From Lindgomyces ingoldianus (lineage: Eukaryota; Ascomycota; Dothideomycetes; Pleosporales; Lindgomycetaceae): a DNA stretch of 64,000 nt. The translations under genes and the position numbers were made by a program. The stretch is taken from contig NW_022985234.1 of NCBI RefSeq assembly GCF_010093535.1, positions 83,832 to 147,831 on the forward strand. The letters are read 5' to 3'. The notes below the pieces were generated by a model. It ran no database searches. It worked only from the letters and a program-made list of their open reading frames with translations, and had not been told where the DNA came from. Positions 12,206 through 22,390 of this stretch are shown in pieces (the stretch's first letter is position 1; each line of letters begins with the position of its first letter).

Positions 12206-14751
12206 CTAGTTATTATTTTACACTTATTAGAATTTTAGTGTATAATGTTACCTAGTATTTTAAAGTAGTTACTTTATTCTATATAGTTCTTATTACTTAG
12301 TATAATTATAAATTGTAGCTATAAGCTAAGGTCTTTATTATTAGTAAATAATTTATTTATAAAGATAAATAGCTTTATATAGTCTAGTTATAGTAGCATA
12401 AAGGTAAGTCTTTTACTACTATTATCTATCTGCTACTAAATGCGTATGTTAAGAGCTTTAATGTCTTTATGTAAAAGGTCTATAGTTTAGGCAGTAACTA
12501 AGAAATTAAATGCTGCCTTTAGTTAACACACTAAGGCAATATATGCTTCTTTAGCCCTTAATATAACATACTATTATGCAGCATTCTCTGCTATAGCATT
12601 AATTATATAAAAGTTCTTTACTTAACTTTTTTAAATAAAGGTAACTTTATTTTATGTAAGCTAGATCTTTTTTATTAAATTTAATAAGCTAGTTTTTAAA
12701 TAGTATAGTCTTACCTTTTACACAAAGGTTTGCTTTTTATAGTTTATTCTTCTCTCTCCATGCAAAGTCTTTTATTATAATGCTTAAAGTATTATTTATT
12801 TATAAGCTAGTTATAATAAAAGTATGCTCTCTTTTATCTATAATTAAAAAGTAAAAGTTGTATAAAGAGATGTGCATATATAGCTTTTTTTTATAGTAGT
12901 TATAGTATATTTTAAACTAATATAGGCCTAATTTTGTACCTTTATATAAGAGTTGTATAACTTAGAAGGTTATATTTAGTAAAAAGTTCTAGTGCATTTT
13001 CTTTAGTAGCTTTGCGTACAGCGTGCGTAAAAGCTTATTTATTAATTAAATGTATGCTTATATAATATTATGTAGTTTAAAATGCATTTTATATATAGCC
13101 TTTAGGCTTACTTTTATAGCTAGAAGTAGTCTTTAGCTTATTCTCTAGATAGTTAGTAATTAGGTAAGAATATTTTATTTTTTATATTTTTTTTATTTAA
13201 GTAGCTAGCAAATACTAGGCAGGATTTTTTATATAGTTAGGTTATTTTACTTTTTACTTTTTATATAAAGCAAAGGTTAAAAATGTAACCTTTATACCTT
13301 ATTAAGTTATACACTATAACTTTAAAAGTGCTATTAGTAATTAAGTGTTTATCTTTATATATTCTAATTGTTTAAATAGTTTTTTAGGTGTAGTAATTAT
13401 ACTATTTATATAAAGCTTAATAGATAAGGCCTAATTATTTTTTTTCTTTTAGGTTAGAAATACCTAGTCTAGACTTTATGCAGGTTTTCTTTGCCTTTTA
13501 CTTCTTTTAGTATCTATATCTTCTTTTTACACTAGAGCAGAATTACTATCTTAAGAGACTTAGTCTATAGTAGGTTCTAGTTCTGCCTTTATAGTATTCT
13601 TATAAAGTTGTTCTTTTTTTCTTTTCTATAAAAAATCTTTTTATATAGAGGTTAGTTTATCTAAGTTATTTATTGCAGGTAGGTTATCTTTTTCTTTTTT
13701 TTTATAGTACAGTTTAACCTGTGTATATTAGAGCTTTAGTAGGCTATTTTTTCTCTTAATAATAATGTTTTTCTTTTTAATGCTTTTAATTTTATACAGG
13801 CTAGTCTAGCCTTTCTTCTCTTTTTATCCTATAATCTCTAAGCTAAAAGAGAAGTTAAGAACTTTATATGTTATAAGGCTATTATAAGTGTTAATTACAT
13901 AATTAATGTTTACTTTTATATAGTCTTTTTAAAGTATTTTTATTACCTTCTATATAGCACTTGCTTGTGTAATAATGTCTAGTAATAGTAAAAAGTTTAG
14001 GTTAATTTTTAGGTATACTTTAAAAACTAGCAGCGTGGGTACTAGACTACACAGGCTAGCTATGTTATGTAGAGCCTTAACTGCTATCTGTAGGATAGCC
14101 TTATTATCTGTACAGTTACCTAGCTTAGTCTTTAGGATGTTAAACACTTATTAAACAGGTGTGTGTACACGCTTAACTTTTTAAACTACCTAATATGCTT
14201 CTACAGGCATCTGCCTACATATAGCTTTTATAATCTTTACATAAGCTTAAAAATCTTTTAAGGTAAAGTTTATACTAGAGTTATGCACAATGTAGTCTAA
14301 GGGTCTTTAATAAGTGTTAATCTAGCATTTGCATAGTGCATTTTAGGTATCTTGTGTAGACATAGAATGTAGAAATATAGTAGCCTAAAATAATATGTCT
14401 GCATTAATAACATATAAGATATCCTTATTATTAATTTATATAACATTAATAATAACTTTATAGTTAAAGTAGGTGTTATTTTTAATTATAAACTTAAATC
14501 TTTATAAAGCCTAGTTATATAATAAGTAAAAGTAGTAAAACTTCTTAATCTTTTTTAACACTACAGCAGTAATGTTATAGCTAGCGCTAGTTAGCATCTT
14601 TTAAAGTTTTTTTATATAGAGTTGTCTAAATTAGTTGTAAAAGCAGTAGAGTTTTAATTTAGTAAAAAAGAACATAAATTCTTTTTTACTAATATTAAAA
14701 AAAAGTGTTCTTATTTTTATATAATAAAGATAGTAGTTTTATCTTTATATA
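12206..14751 (-). pseudogene. copia copy II polyprotein: integrase C-terminal region and reverse transcriptase
   Basis: This is the reverse complement of 44700-46800. The minus-strand frame near 14010-14147 reads KTKLGNCTDNKAILQIAVK and then LVPTLLVF, a segment typical of the integrase C-terminal part of fungal copia polyproteins as I recall them. The reverse transcriptase follows at lower coordinates (about 12.7-13.2 kb), matching the plus-strand copy at 46440-46800. The 65-codon open frame at 13950-14147 is only a surviving island of this frame. Interrupted at 14752 by Fot1 and at 12205 by Gypsy. Confidence 0.75.
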
Positions 14752-14753
14752 TA

Positions 14754-16618
14754 ACGTACTTTATAGGCGAGTTGCTTACACACCTAAGTTGCTTACTTTT
14801 GCTAAGACCCTACTACACTACTCTTTCTACACTAATGCATTTCTAATAACACTACTTAGATGTGTTAAAGAAACATTAGATGCAGCTTACACTTTAGGCT
14901 TTTAAATAAGATATAATACTTTCTAAGTAACACACTACAGGTATCTATAAAGTCTTTTAAAAAATAATAAGTAACTAATACACTAGACAACTTTTCTAAG
15001 CTAATTATATAGCTAACTTATAAAAGCTAGATAATAATAAAGAGTAGGTAATTATTTAGCACATACTTAACCTAGATACGCAAGAATTTCCCCCTTAGCT
15101 AGTAGCTGTAGCTAATATAGCTAATTCTTTGCACACTAAGCATAATATAGGCTATGTTAGTATAAACTAGCTTAATATGTTTATTAAGTGTTACTTAAAG
15201 CTTAAAGTAAAGTTTAAGTATAAGTATAACTATAAAAAAGCTTTTTATAAAAATTTTATAGTAATTTAAAGGTAGTTTAACTTTATAAAGAATATTAAAG
15301 CTAAGTATAGCATCTAAAATAACAATATGTACAACTTTAATAAAATAAGGTTTATAATAGGCTAAATATTTACTAGAGTAGTTGTTACAGGTTTAGAGAG
15401 ACAAGAATAGCTAAAAGCAGTCTAGCTAGGTAACTAGGAGTAGACAACAGCTATCTAGAGTATTAATGCTAAAGAGTAAGCTATTTTACTTTTTATTATT
15501 TTTTAAGGTAGCAACTACTTTTTAAACTAGTATAAAAAGAAAAATCTACTTTATAATTAAGTTATTACAATCTCTAAGCACAGCTAGACTACTAATTAGC
15601 TTAGTTTAGACTAGTTAAAGAACTTTAATGTGTATATAAAAAAGTGTACTATTAGCAGCTACTGTCTGCTAGTTATTAACAGCTATAAAAGCTATAACTT
15701 ACTTTATTTTTAGTAATACTATAAAAATAATAAATTATTACTATTTATATACCTTTTTACTTATTGCACTTTTTATAGCTACTTAATGTAAGTTGTTTTA
15801 CTTCTTTAAAAAAAGTGTATAGGCGCTAAGCTAAAAACTTTATATATAACTAAATTACTTATATTATAAAAATAAAGTTCTTACTATGCTTTAAAGCAGC
15901 CTATAATACTATAATTACTTTTAGTAATATCTAAGAAAGGTTCTAAAGTGCTAGATTAATTTCTTTTAACCTATAATAAGTTATAATAGGCTTTAATGTA
16001 AAGTTGCGCACTCTATTACTACTACTACTTATATATAATAAGCCCTAGTAGTTATAAACTCTAAGTAATACTTTAAAACTTAAGTTATAATTAATACTTA
16101 TAAAGATAAAAATTTAAAAGTATATAAATAGTTTACTAACCTTTACAGTTAAGGTGTTTAAAAAAGTTTTAAAAAAGGTAGTAATAATTACATATAAGCT
16201 AGTGTTAGTGTAATAGAAAATCACTAAGCTTTAAGTAGCTAATAAGGCTGCTATATAACATAAATTACTTAAAAAAAAGTAAATTAAGGTAAAAAAAACT
16301 TTAATAATTTAAAACAGCCTCTACTTAACAGCTTTAAAGAAGTTTAAAGTGCGTAGTAATAAAAAGAAAGTAAAAAAGCAGGTGTAAGCTAAAGTAAGTA
16401 AGCTATCCTAAAGGCGCTGCAGATAGTGTAATTAGACTAGGCATAACATGTAAATGTGTAAGCAAGAAGCAGAAGTAGTATCTAAATAATATTCTAGGCT
16501 GTACTGTACTATATAGTGCTAGAGCGGGTTGTTATAGGCTATAATAGAGTTTGTTAGGGTAGAGTCTTAGCAAAAGTAAGCGACTTAGGTGTGTAAGCAA
16601 CTTGCCTATGAAGTCTGT
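14754..16618 (+). mobile_element. Fot1/pogo-type DNA transposon, GAGTTGCTCAC subfamily, full length
   Basis: Inverted terminal repeats begin ACGTACTTTATAGGCG and are flanked by TA (14752-14753 and 16619-16620). Length is 1865 bp. The sister copia sequence near 44700 shows the uninterrupted site. The inner part of the TIR has two related motifs, GAGTTGCTTAC and its RIPed neighbour, separated by ACAC. It carries one plus-strand transposase relic. Confidence 0.9.
14930..16560 (+). pseudogene. Fot1/pogo DDE transposase with C-terminal zinc knuckle, RIP-inactivated
   Basis: The plus-strand frame shows the usual fungal pogo/Fot1 order. A helix-turn-helix region comes first, then GLERQE and ATTAI-like segments before the catalytic core. 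At about 15668-15700 comes LLVINSYKSYN, where active family members carry LLVxDGHxSH; the Asp and Gly codons are RIP-altered. The C-terminus carries a C-x2-C-x4-H-x4-C knuckle at 16418-16459 (Cys codons at 16418, 16427 and 16457, His at 16442). Such a knuckle after a DDE domain is known in fungal pogo-like proteins. Many in-frame TAA/TAG stops. Start codon not determinable. Confidence 0.8.
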
Positions 16619-16620
16619 TA

Positions 16621-17421
16621 ATAATATTTTAAAATAGTGTTAAAGTATGCCCTAAGTTAGTTAGTATCTACTAGTAATAGTAAAAATAGTATTAAAGTTT
16701 CTAGAATATAGTATATAACTAGACTAATTAGGTTTTAGATTTTTAAAGTACTAATTAACTTTTTTAGTGTCTAGCTTTTAAAGAGAATATTTATTTAGCT
16801 AAGTGTTTAATTAATTTTTATATATAAGTTCTCTTATATATACACTTTAAGTTAAAACTTACTAATAGTAAAGATCTTTACTACACTTATATTTTATAGT
16901 TTACCTTAGTATACTATATAGTATTAGTTATTAAAGATAAACTGCTTAGCATACTTCTTAGATTTAATGCTATACATGTCCTTTTCTGTTACATAGTGTA
17001 AGTAGGCAGTAGAGGTAAAGTTGTTAATAGGTTTTTTAGCATCTTTACTCTCTTATTTTATTTTTTTTATATTATGTAAATTATTTTTTTTCTTAAGGTA
17101 ACTTTTAAAGTTTTAGATGTAGAAAGTAATAGCTTTATATAATAAGGTCTTATTATAGAAATCTTTATATAAGGTAATGTACTAGTTTTTTACTTATATA
17201 TAGTTATTATAAAAGTAGTTTAATAACTAATATTTTTTATAGTAGATAAAGCACTTCTTTATCTACATATAGTTATCTCTAGATGATAGCCTAAACCTAG
17301 ATAAAAATCTTCTATAGTATCTTTTTTTATGTAAAAGAAAGTTTTTTTTTTATTATATAAAGTTATATTAGCAGTTTATGTAGTATGTATTAGGCAGTTT
17401 CTAAAAGTATTAGTTTACCTT
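16621..17421 (-). pseudogene. copia copy II internal region, left of solo LTR
   Basis: Same sequence as 4395-5180 and reverse complement of 43900-44690. It belongs to the integrase-side internal part of the copia family. It continues at 17828 after the LTR insertion. No frame survives. Confidence 0.7.
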
Positions 17422-17822
17422 TGTTAGATTAAAGCACTGTTTCTAGGCTTCCTGAGATGAATGATGGGTTTGGATATGATGTATGGGATGATGATTGATT
17501 GTATTGATTTATCGATCCTTTTTCTGCTCTACTTGTGTTGCTCGGCTTTTTGTTTTGCCGATCCGAGTCCCTCGCGCACTTGCCCTATGCGCGACCAGCT
17601 TGCAAAATGCTGCAATTTGCTGCAAACTGCTGCAACATACTGCAAAATGCTGCAATTTGCTGCAAGATGCTGTAATTTGCTGCGAAATGCTGCAATTTGC
17701 TGCAACATGCTGCAAAATGCTGCAATTTGCAGCAGCATACTGTTCGAGCTTATTGCTCGTACTATGTAGCAGCTTTCGTCAAGCGTTCCTCCTGTCTTAA
17801 CAGTAGGTGCGCATATCTGACA
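17422..17822 (+). mobile_element. solo LTR (TGTTAGATTAA family) with 10-bp minisatellite
   Basis: It begins TGTTAGATTAAAGCACTG and ends CATATCTGACA, with a perfect target duplication ACCTT at 17417-17421 and 17823-17827. The empty site is visible near 5166-5180. About 17601-17735 is an array of 10-bp units (TGCTGCAATT and variants) that opens frames on both strands, giving four overlapping 60-100 codon artefacts. Lightly RIPed. Relatives at 23839-24062, 37034-38356 and 49936-50335. Confidence 0.95.
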
Positions 17823-17998
17823 ACCTTTTAGTCTATAGTAACTTAGAGTAATGCTTATAAGTTACTAAATAAAGCTTTACATAAAAGCTTAATAGTAAAC
17901 ATAGTATATTCTAGTTCTAGTTATTTTTAATAAGCTTATATAATAGTAGTGTGTAGTAAAACATTCTCTTAAAATTTTATTTTTAGTGCTTTTTATAT
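17823..17998 (-). pseudogene. copia copy II internal region, right of solo LTR
   Basis: It is the reverse complement of about 43725-43900 in copy III. It ends at the TA target of the foldback element. Beyond it, the sequence equivalent to 42606-43725 is absent. Confidence 0.65.
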
Positions 17999-18000
17999 TA

Positions 18001-19100
18001 ACGTACTTCACAGGCGAGTTGCTCACACACCTGAGTCGCTTACTTTTGCCAAGACCCCACTAAACCACCCTTCCTACACTAATGCATTCCCTATAACACT
18101 ACTTAGACACGCTAAAAGAATGTTAGATACAGCTTACACTCTAAGCTTTTAAATAAGACATAAAACTCTTAAAGAAATGTGCTATAGCTATATGCAGAGT
18201 TCTATAAAAGACAATAAATAACTACAGCGCTAAATAACCTTTACAAGCTAATTCTACAGCTAAATTACAGAGGCTAGGTAATAAAAAGAAGCAGGTAATT
18301 GTTAAGACTATACTTAAGCTATACACGTAAGGAATTTCCCCTTAGATAGCATTTATAGCTAATATAGCTAATTCTTTACGCGCTAAGCATAATCTAGGCT
18401 ATGTTTACATAAACTAGCCTAGTACATTTGTAAAGCGTTATTTAGAGCTTAAAGTAAAGTTTTAAGCGCAAGTATAGTTAAGAGATATTTAGCTAATTAT
18501 AAACCCTGTCTTACTAAAGTTGTACGTGTTATTATCCTAGATGCTATACTTAGCTTTAATATTCTTTACAAGGCTAAACCTGCCCTAAATTACCCTAGGA
18601 CTCTTACAAAGAGCTCTTTTATAGTTGTACTTACGCTTAAATGTTACTTTAAGCTCTAAATAACGCTTTATAAACGTACTAGGCTAGGTTATGTAAACAT
18701 AGCCTAGATTATGCTTAGCACGTAAAGAATTAGCTATATTAGCTATAAATGCTATCTAAGGGGAAATTCCTTGCGTGTATAGCTTAAGTATAGTCTTAAC
18801 AATTACCTGCTCCTTTTTATTGCCTAGCCTCTATAATTTAGCTGTAGAATTAGCTTGTAAAGGTTATCTAGTGCTATAGTTATTTATTATCTTTTATAGG
18901 ACTCTGCACATAGCTATAGCACATTTCTTTAAGAGTTTTATGTCTTATTTAAAAGCTTAGAGCGTAAGCTGTATCTAACATTCTTTTAGCGCGTCTAAGT
19001 AGTGTTATAGGGAATGCATTATTGTAGGAAGGGTGGTTTAGTAGGGTCTTAGCAAAAGTAAGCAACTTAGGTGTGTGAGCAACTCGCCTGTGAAGTACAT
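18001..19100. mobile_element. foldback element: two Fot1 5' ends head to head
   Basis: Arms 18001-18474 and 18627-19100 are inverted repeats of about 474 bp each around a roughly 150-bp centre. Both arms are the transposase-proximal 5' end of the GAGTTGCTCAC Fot1 subfamily (compare 14754-15230), and both termini are the 5' TIR; no 3' TIR is present. TA dinucleotides flank it at 17999-18000 and 19101-19102. The centre (18480-18600) continues into the reverse-strand transposase, so the right arm is slightly longer than the left in Fot1 coordinates. It cannot code for a transposase. Confidence 0.88.
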
Positions 19101-20034
19101 TATAGCTATTAATAACTAGCAGATAGTAGCTACTAACAGTACACTTTTTTATATGCACATTAAAGTGCTTTAACTAGTCTAGACTAAGCTAATTAGTAGT
19201 CTAGCTATGCTTAAAGATTATAATAACTTAATTTTAGAGTAGATTTTCCTTTTTATACTAGTTTAAAAGGTAGTTACTACCTTAGAAGATAATAAAAAGT
19301 AAAATAGCCTACCCTTTAGCATTAATGCCCTAGATAGCTGTTGTCTACTCCTAGTTACCTAGCTAAACTACTTTTAGCTGTCCTTGTCTCTTTAAACCTG
19401 TATTAACTGCTTTAGTAGATATCTAGCCTATTATAAACCCTGTCTTATTAAAGTTGTACATGTTATTATTCTAGATGCTATACTTAGCTTTAATATTCTT
19501 TATAAGGTTAAACTAGCTTTAAATTACTATAAGATTTTTATAGAAAGCTTTTTTATAGTTATACTTATACTTAAACTTTACTTTAACCTTTAAGTAATAC
19601 TTAATAAATATATTAAGCTAGTTTATACTAATATAGCTTATATTATGCTTAGCGTATAAAGAATTAGCTATATTAGCTACAGCTGCTAGCTAGAGGGGAA
19701 ATCCTTACGCATCTAGCTTAAGTATGTGCTAAATAATTACTTACTTCTTATTATTATCTAGCTTTTATAAGTTAGCTATATAATTAGCTTAGAAAGGTTG
19801 CCTAGCGCGTTAGTTACTTATTATTTTTTAAAAAACCCTATAAATAGCTGTAGCGCGTTAGTTAGAAAGTGTTCTGTTTTATTTAAAAGCCTAAAGCGTA
19901 AGCTACATCTAACGTTCCTTTAATATGTTTAAGTAGTGTTATTAGAAATACATTAGTGTAAGAAAAGTAGTGTAGTAGGGTCTTGGCAAAAGTAAGCAAC
20001 TTAGGTGTGTAAGCAACTCGCCTATAAAGTACGT
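19101..20034 (-). mobile_element. 5' half of a Fot1 transposon, minus strand
   Basis: The right end at 20034 is a Fot1 TIR followed by TA. Reading leftwards it matches the first 930 bp of 14754-16618, through the GLKRQGQLK-like part to the catalytic LLVINS segment at about 19110-19130, and then stops at the foldback. The 3' half is missing. The 69-codon frame at 18949-19158 spans the junction of foldback and half-element and is an artefact. Confidence 0.8.
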
Positions 20035-20036
20035 TA

Positions 20037-20207
20037 TATAACTTATATATATTTAAGTTTATAAGCTTATTAAAGCTTTTAATATGTTAATCTTATTATT
20101 CTAGTACTCTAGGCTAGTTTTATTTTATAGTGTTACTTTTAATATCTTTATATCTTTTATAAGTTATTTATATAATAAAAATTATTTCTCATTTTTTTAT
20201 TATTACA
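20037..20207 (-). pseudogene. copia copy II gag-side fragment
   Basis: It is the reverse complement of 42430-42606 of copy III, close to the 5' end of the element's internal region. It lies between the half-Fot1 and the TRIM. Confidence 0.7.
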
Positions 20208-20434
20208 TGTCGGTTGACCTAGGTTCAATCGAACAAACGTACGCCCAAGGGGCGTACTAAGAGGTGAGTAGGCAAAGATCTTCTTGTTATTAACTACTGC
20301 CCTCTCTCTTTGTACAAAGAAAGAGGGCTTTTAAGTACACATAGCCCCTAACGCACAGGCTAGATAGCTAACGTTTTAGGCAACCTAATTTAGCTATACA
20401 CGTGTACAGACACAGCTGTACTTATGTACAGACA
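20208..20434 (-). repeat. TRIM LTR, left copy
   Basis: It begins TGTCGGTTGACC and ends GTACAGACA, 227 bp. Its outer half is nearly un-RIPed while its inner half carries C-to-T changes relative to the right copy. Confidence 0.93.
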
Positions 20435-21117
20435 CTAATAACTTTTTACTTTTATAAAGTTACTTGCTTATCTGTACATTAATTCTACTTCTTTTTTTTT
20501 TTCTTTTTCTTTACTCTCTCTTCTTCTTCTTCTAAAGTAGACCCTTAATACCTCTTTTATTTATAATATCCCCTAGCTTCTTAGCCTGCGTACAATTTGC
20601 CTTCCCTCTAGGATAGTGCCTATGCTCTGCGTAGGCAAGTAATAGCTCTTGCCTAATTGCCTAGAGGAGGAGGTTAAAATTGTGCGTTGTCTATCCCTAA
20701 AAGTTGTTATCTTATAGTGTGTATTCCCTTCTAGCTATCTTATAACGCATGTTAATTAGGATGTATACTGTGTATAAGCATTATTATAGTTGTGTAGGGT
20801 TTATATCTATGTTAAGATAATTATTTTTTACAAGGTAAAAGTCTACTTCTCTGCATAAGACTGTCTTTAATACATAAGTAACCCCTAACAACTCTTTATA
20901 TAACCATAGAGGTTCCATGGCTAAGGTAGGGGGTGGGAGGTGTGAGGTGTTAGGGGTGCCCTTTATGTGGGCAACTAGAGGGGGTATTAGTAGTGGACTG
21001 CCTTTGTGCGAGCGATTAATCCCTAGGGGGGTAAAGAGTGTTAGTTAGTCACCTTTTGTGCAAGCAACTAATTAAGGGGAGAGGTGTTAACAAGGTGGGC
21101 TGCTAATAAAGAGCCTC

Positions 21118-21540
21118 CTCTGCGTAGCTACGCACGCAGTAGGTTTTTAATTATGCAGCCTGTATTATCTCCTCTGCGTAGCTACGCACGCGGTAGGCAA
21201 GTAGTTGCACAGCCTGTGTTAACAGGAGGCTCTAGGGCGCACAAAGGCTTAGCAGTAAGCCCTCTCTGCGTGGCTACGCACGCAGCAGGTTGCTAATCTT
21301 GTCTTTGTGCAATTAGTTAATCTAGGGGCGCGCACAAGGCTTGCTCACCCCTCTTTATGTAGCTACGCACACAGTAGATGTAAGCTTCTTTGTACCTTCT
21401 CTATGTAGCTACGCACGTAGTAGGTGTAAGCTTCTTATACAGTAGCAGTTTTATTAATTCTTGCAAATCTGCCTGTTAAAAAGACAGGTTTTCTGCAAAG
21501 GCTTAGAGAGCCCTCTCTGCGTGGCTACGCACGTAGTGGG
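21118..21540. repeat. six dispersed 26-bp palindromic repeats in the TRIM
   Basis: Units near 21118, 21172, 21264, 21353, 21399 and 21515 follow CTCTGCGTAGCTACGCACGC with AGTAGG after it. The core TGCGTAGCTACGCA is a perfect 14-bp palindrome. Spacers of 20-90 bp differ from unit to unit, so this is not a simple tandem array. The 70-codon frame across 21084-21296 just reads through it. Confidence 0.93.
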
Positions 21541-21583
21541 TTTAAGCTTTTATAGTAAAACAGTCTATTAATAGACTAATTAG

Positions 21584-21810
21584 TGTTAGTTAACCTAGGT
21601 TTAATTAAACAAACGTACGCCTAAAGGGCGTACTAAAAGGTAAGTAGGTAAAGATCTTTTTGTTATTAACTACTGCCCTCTCTCTTTGTACAAAGAAAGA
21701 GGGCTCTTAAGTACACATAGCCCCTAACGCACAGGCCAGATAGCCAACGTTTCAGGCAACCTAATTCAGCCGTACGCGTGTACAGACACAGCTGTACTTA
21801 CGTACAGACA
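21584..21810 (-). repeat. TRIM LTR, right copy
   Basis: It begins TGTTAGTTAACC and ends GTACAGACA. Compared with the left copy its first half is RIPed and its last half is not. Confidence 0.93.
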
Positions 21811-21815
21811 TTACA

Positions 21816-22110
21816 TAAAGTTGTTAGTTGCTAGTAAAATTTTATTATAATAGTATAGTTAATTACTTTTCTAGTAGATTACGCAGGTACTACTATTATC
21901 TAGCTGCTAAGTTGTGCAGCTTTAATAGCTTTAGTGTACATCTTACACTATCTCCTTCTTACTTTAGATAGTAGTAAAGCTTACTATATAATGTAAAGAA
22001 TTAATCTACTATCTTTAAAAATAAGTAATAAAATAAAGTACCTTATAAAGTATAAGTACTTTATTATTACTTTTACTAATTTATAGTTAATTAAATTAAC
22101 TACTAATTAG
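21816..22110 (-). pseudogene. copia copy II 5' leader/gag start
   Basis: Reverse complement of 42077-42430. It is mostly untranslated leader ending in the primer-binding region CTAATTAGT next to the LTR. No frame. Confidence 0.65.
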
Positions 22111-22390
22111 TGTTAAATAGGCTCTGTTAGCTAGCTGCTTATACTATAAGCACTTAAGTAGTAAAAGTAAGAGTAGTGTATAGTGTGCATAGTGTATAGA
22201 GTAGGTAAAGTAAAGGTTACATGTTTCTAGTTTTATTACTCTTGTCTTTCCTTTATATAAAGGAAAAGGGGGATATCTAGATGTTTGCGCATAGAGGTTT
22301 GCGCACAAGCATTATGTGACATAGATATGTGATCCTGCTCGTGCGCGATCGCTTGTATCCAGGCCGTGACGCTGCTGCTGCGTACAGACA
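22111..22390 (-). repeat. copia LTR (5' LTR of copy II)
   Basis: It begins TGTTAAATAGG and ends GCGTACAGACA, 280 bp, and is less RIPed in its last 60 bp. It is followed by taaac, which does not match the left flank of the element. Confidence 0.88.

Larger units (their letters stand above)
20208..21810 (-). mobile_element. TRIM-like non-autonomous LTR retrotransposon
   Basis: Two 227-bp LTRs (20208-20434, 21584-21810) enclose only 1149 bp, and the whole is bounded by a perfect target duplication TTACA (20203-20207, 21811-21815). Copy III near 42430 shows the uninterrupted site. No gag, protease, reverse transcriptase or integrase segment is recognisable inside. Adjacent to the right LTR, read on the minus strand, is CTAATTAGT, the same nine bases that follow the copia LTR, which sets the orientation and suggests mobilisation by copia enzymes. 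The interior has six copies of a palindromic 26-bp repeat. Confidence 0.92.
5224..22390 (-). mobile_element. Ty1/copia element copy II, nearly full length, with nested insertions
   Basis: LTRs of 277 and 280 bp (5224-5500 and 22111-22390) bound a minus-strand copia element collinear with copy III. Reading from 22390 downwards: LTR, primer-binding region CTAATTAGT, gag region, integrase, reverse transcriptase, RNase H, LTR. About 10.9 kb is nested material: a solo LTR, a Gypsy element, Fot1, a solo LTR, a foldback plus half-Fot1, and a TRIM. The region equivalent to 42606-43725 of copy III is missing where the foldback sits. Flanking bases (cttta on the left, taaac on the right) do not match, so the two ends may not derive from one insertion. 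Confidence 0.8.

Noticed and set aside
17461..17800. Overlapping 68-102 codon frames on both strands
   Set aside because: They read the 10-bp array of a solo LTR in several frames; both boundaries of the LTR and its ACCTT duplication are clear.
21084..21296. 70-codon plus frame in the TRIM
   Set aside because: It reads through the palindromic repeats; the LTR element has no coding capacity.
21118..21540. CRISPR-like array (26-bp palindromic repeats with spacers)
   Set aside because: Spacer lengths are irregular, repeats vary, and the array lies within a eukaryotic LTR element.
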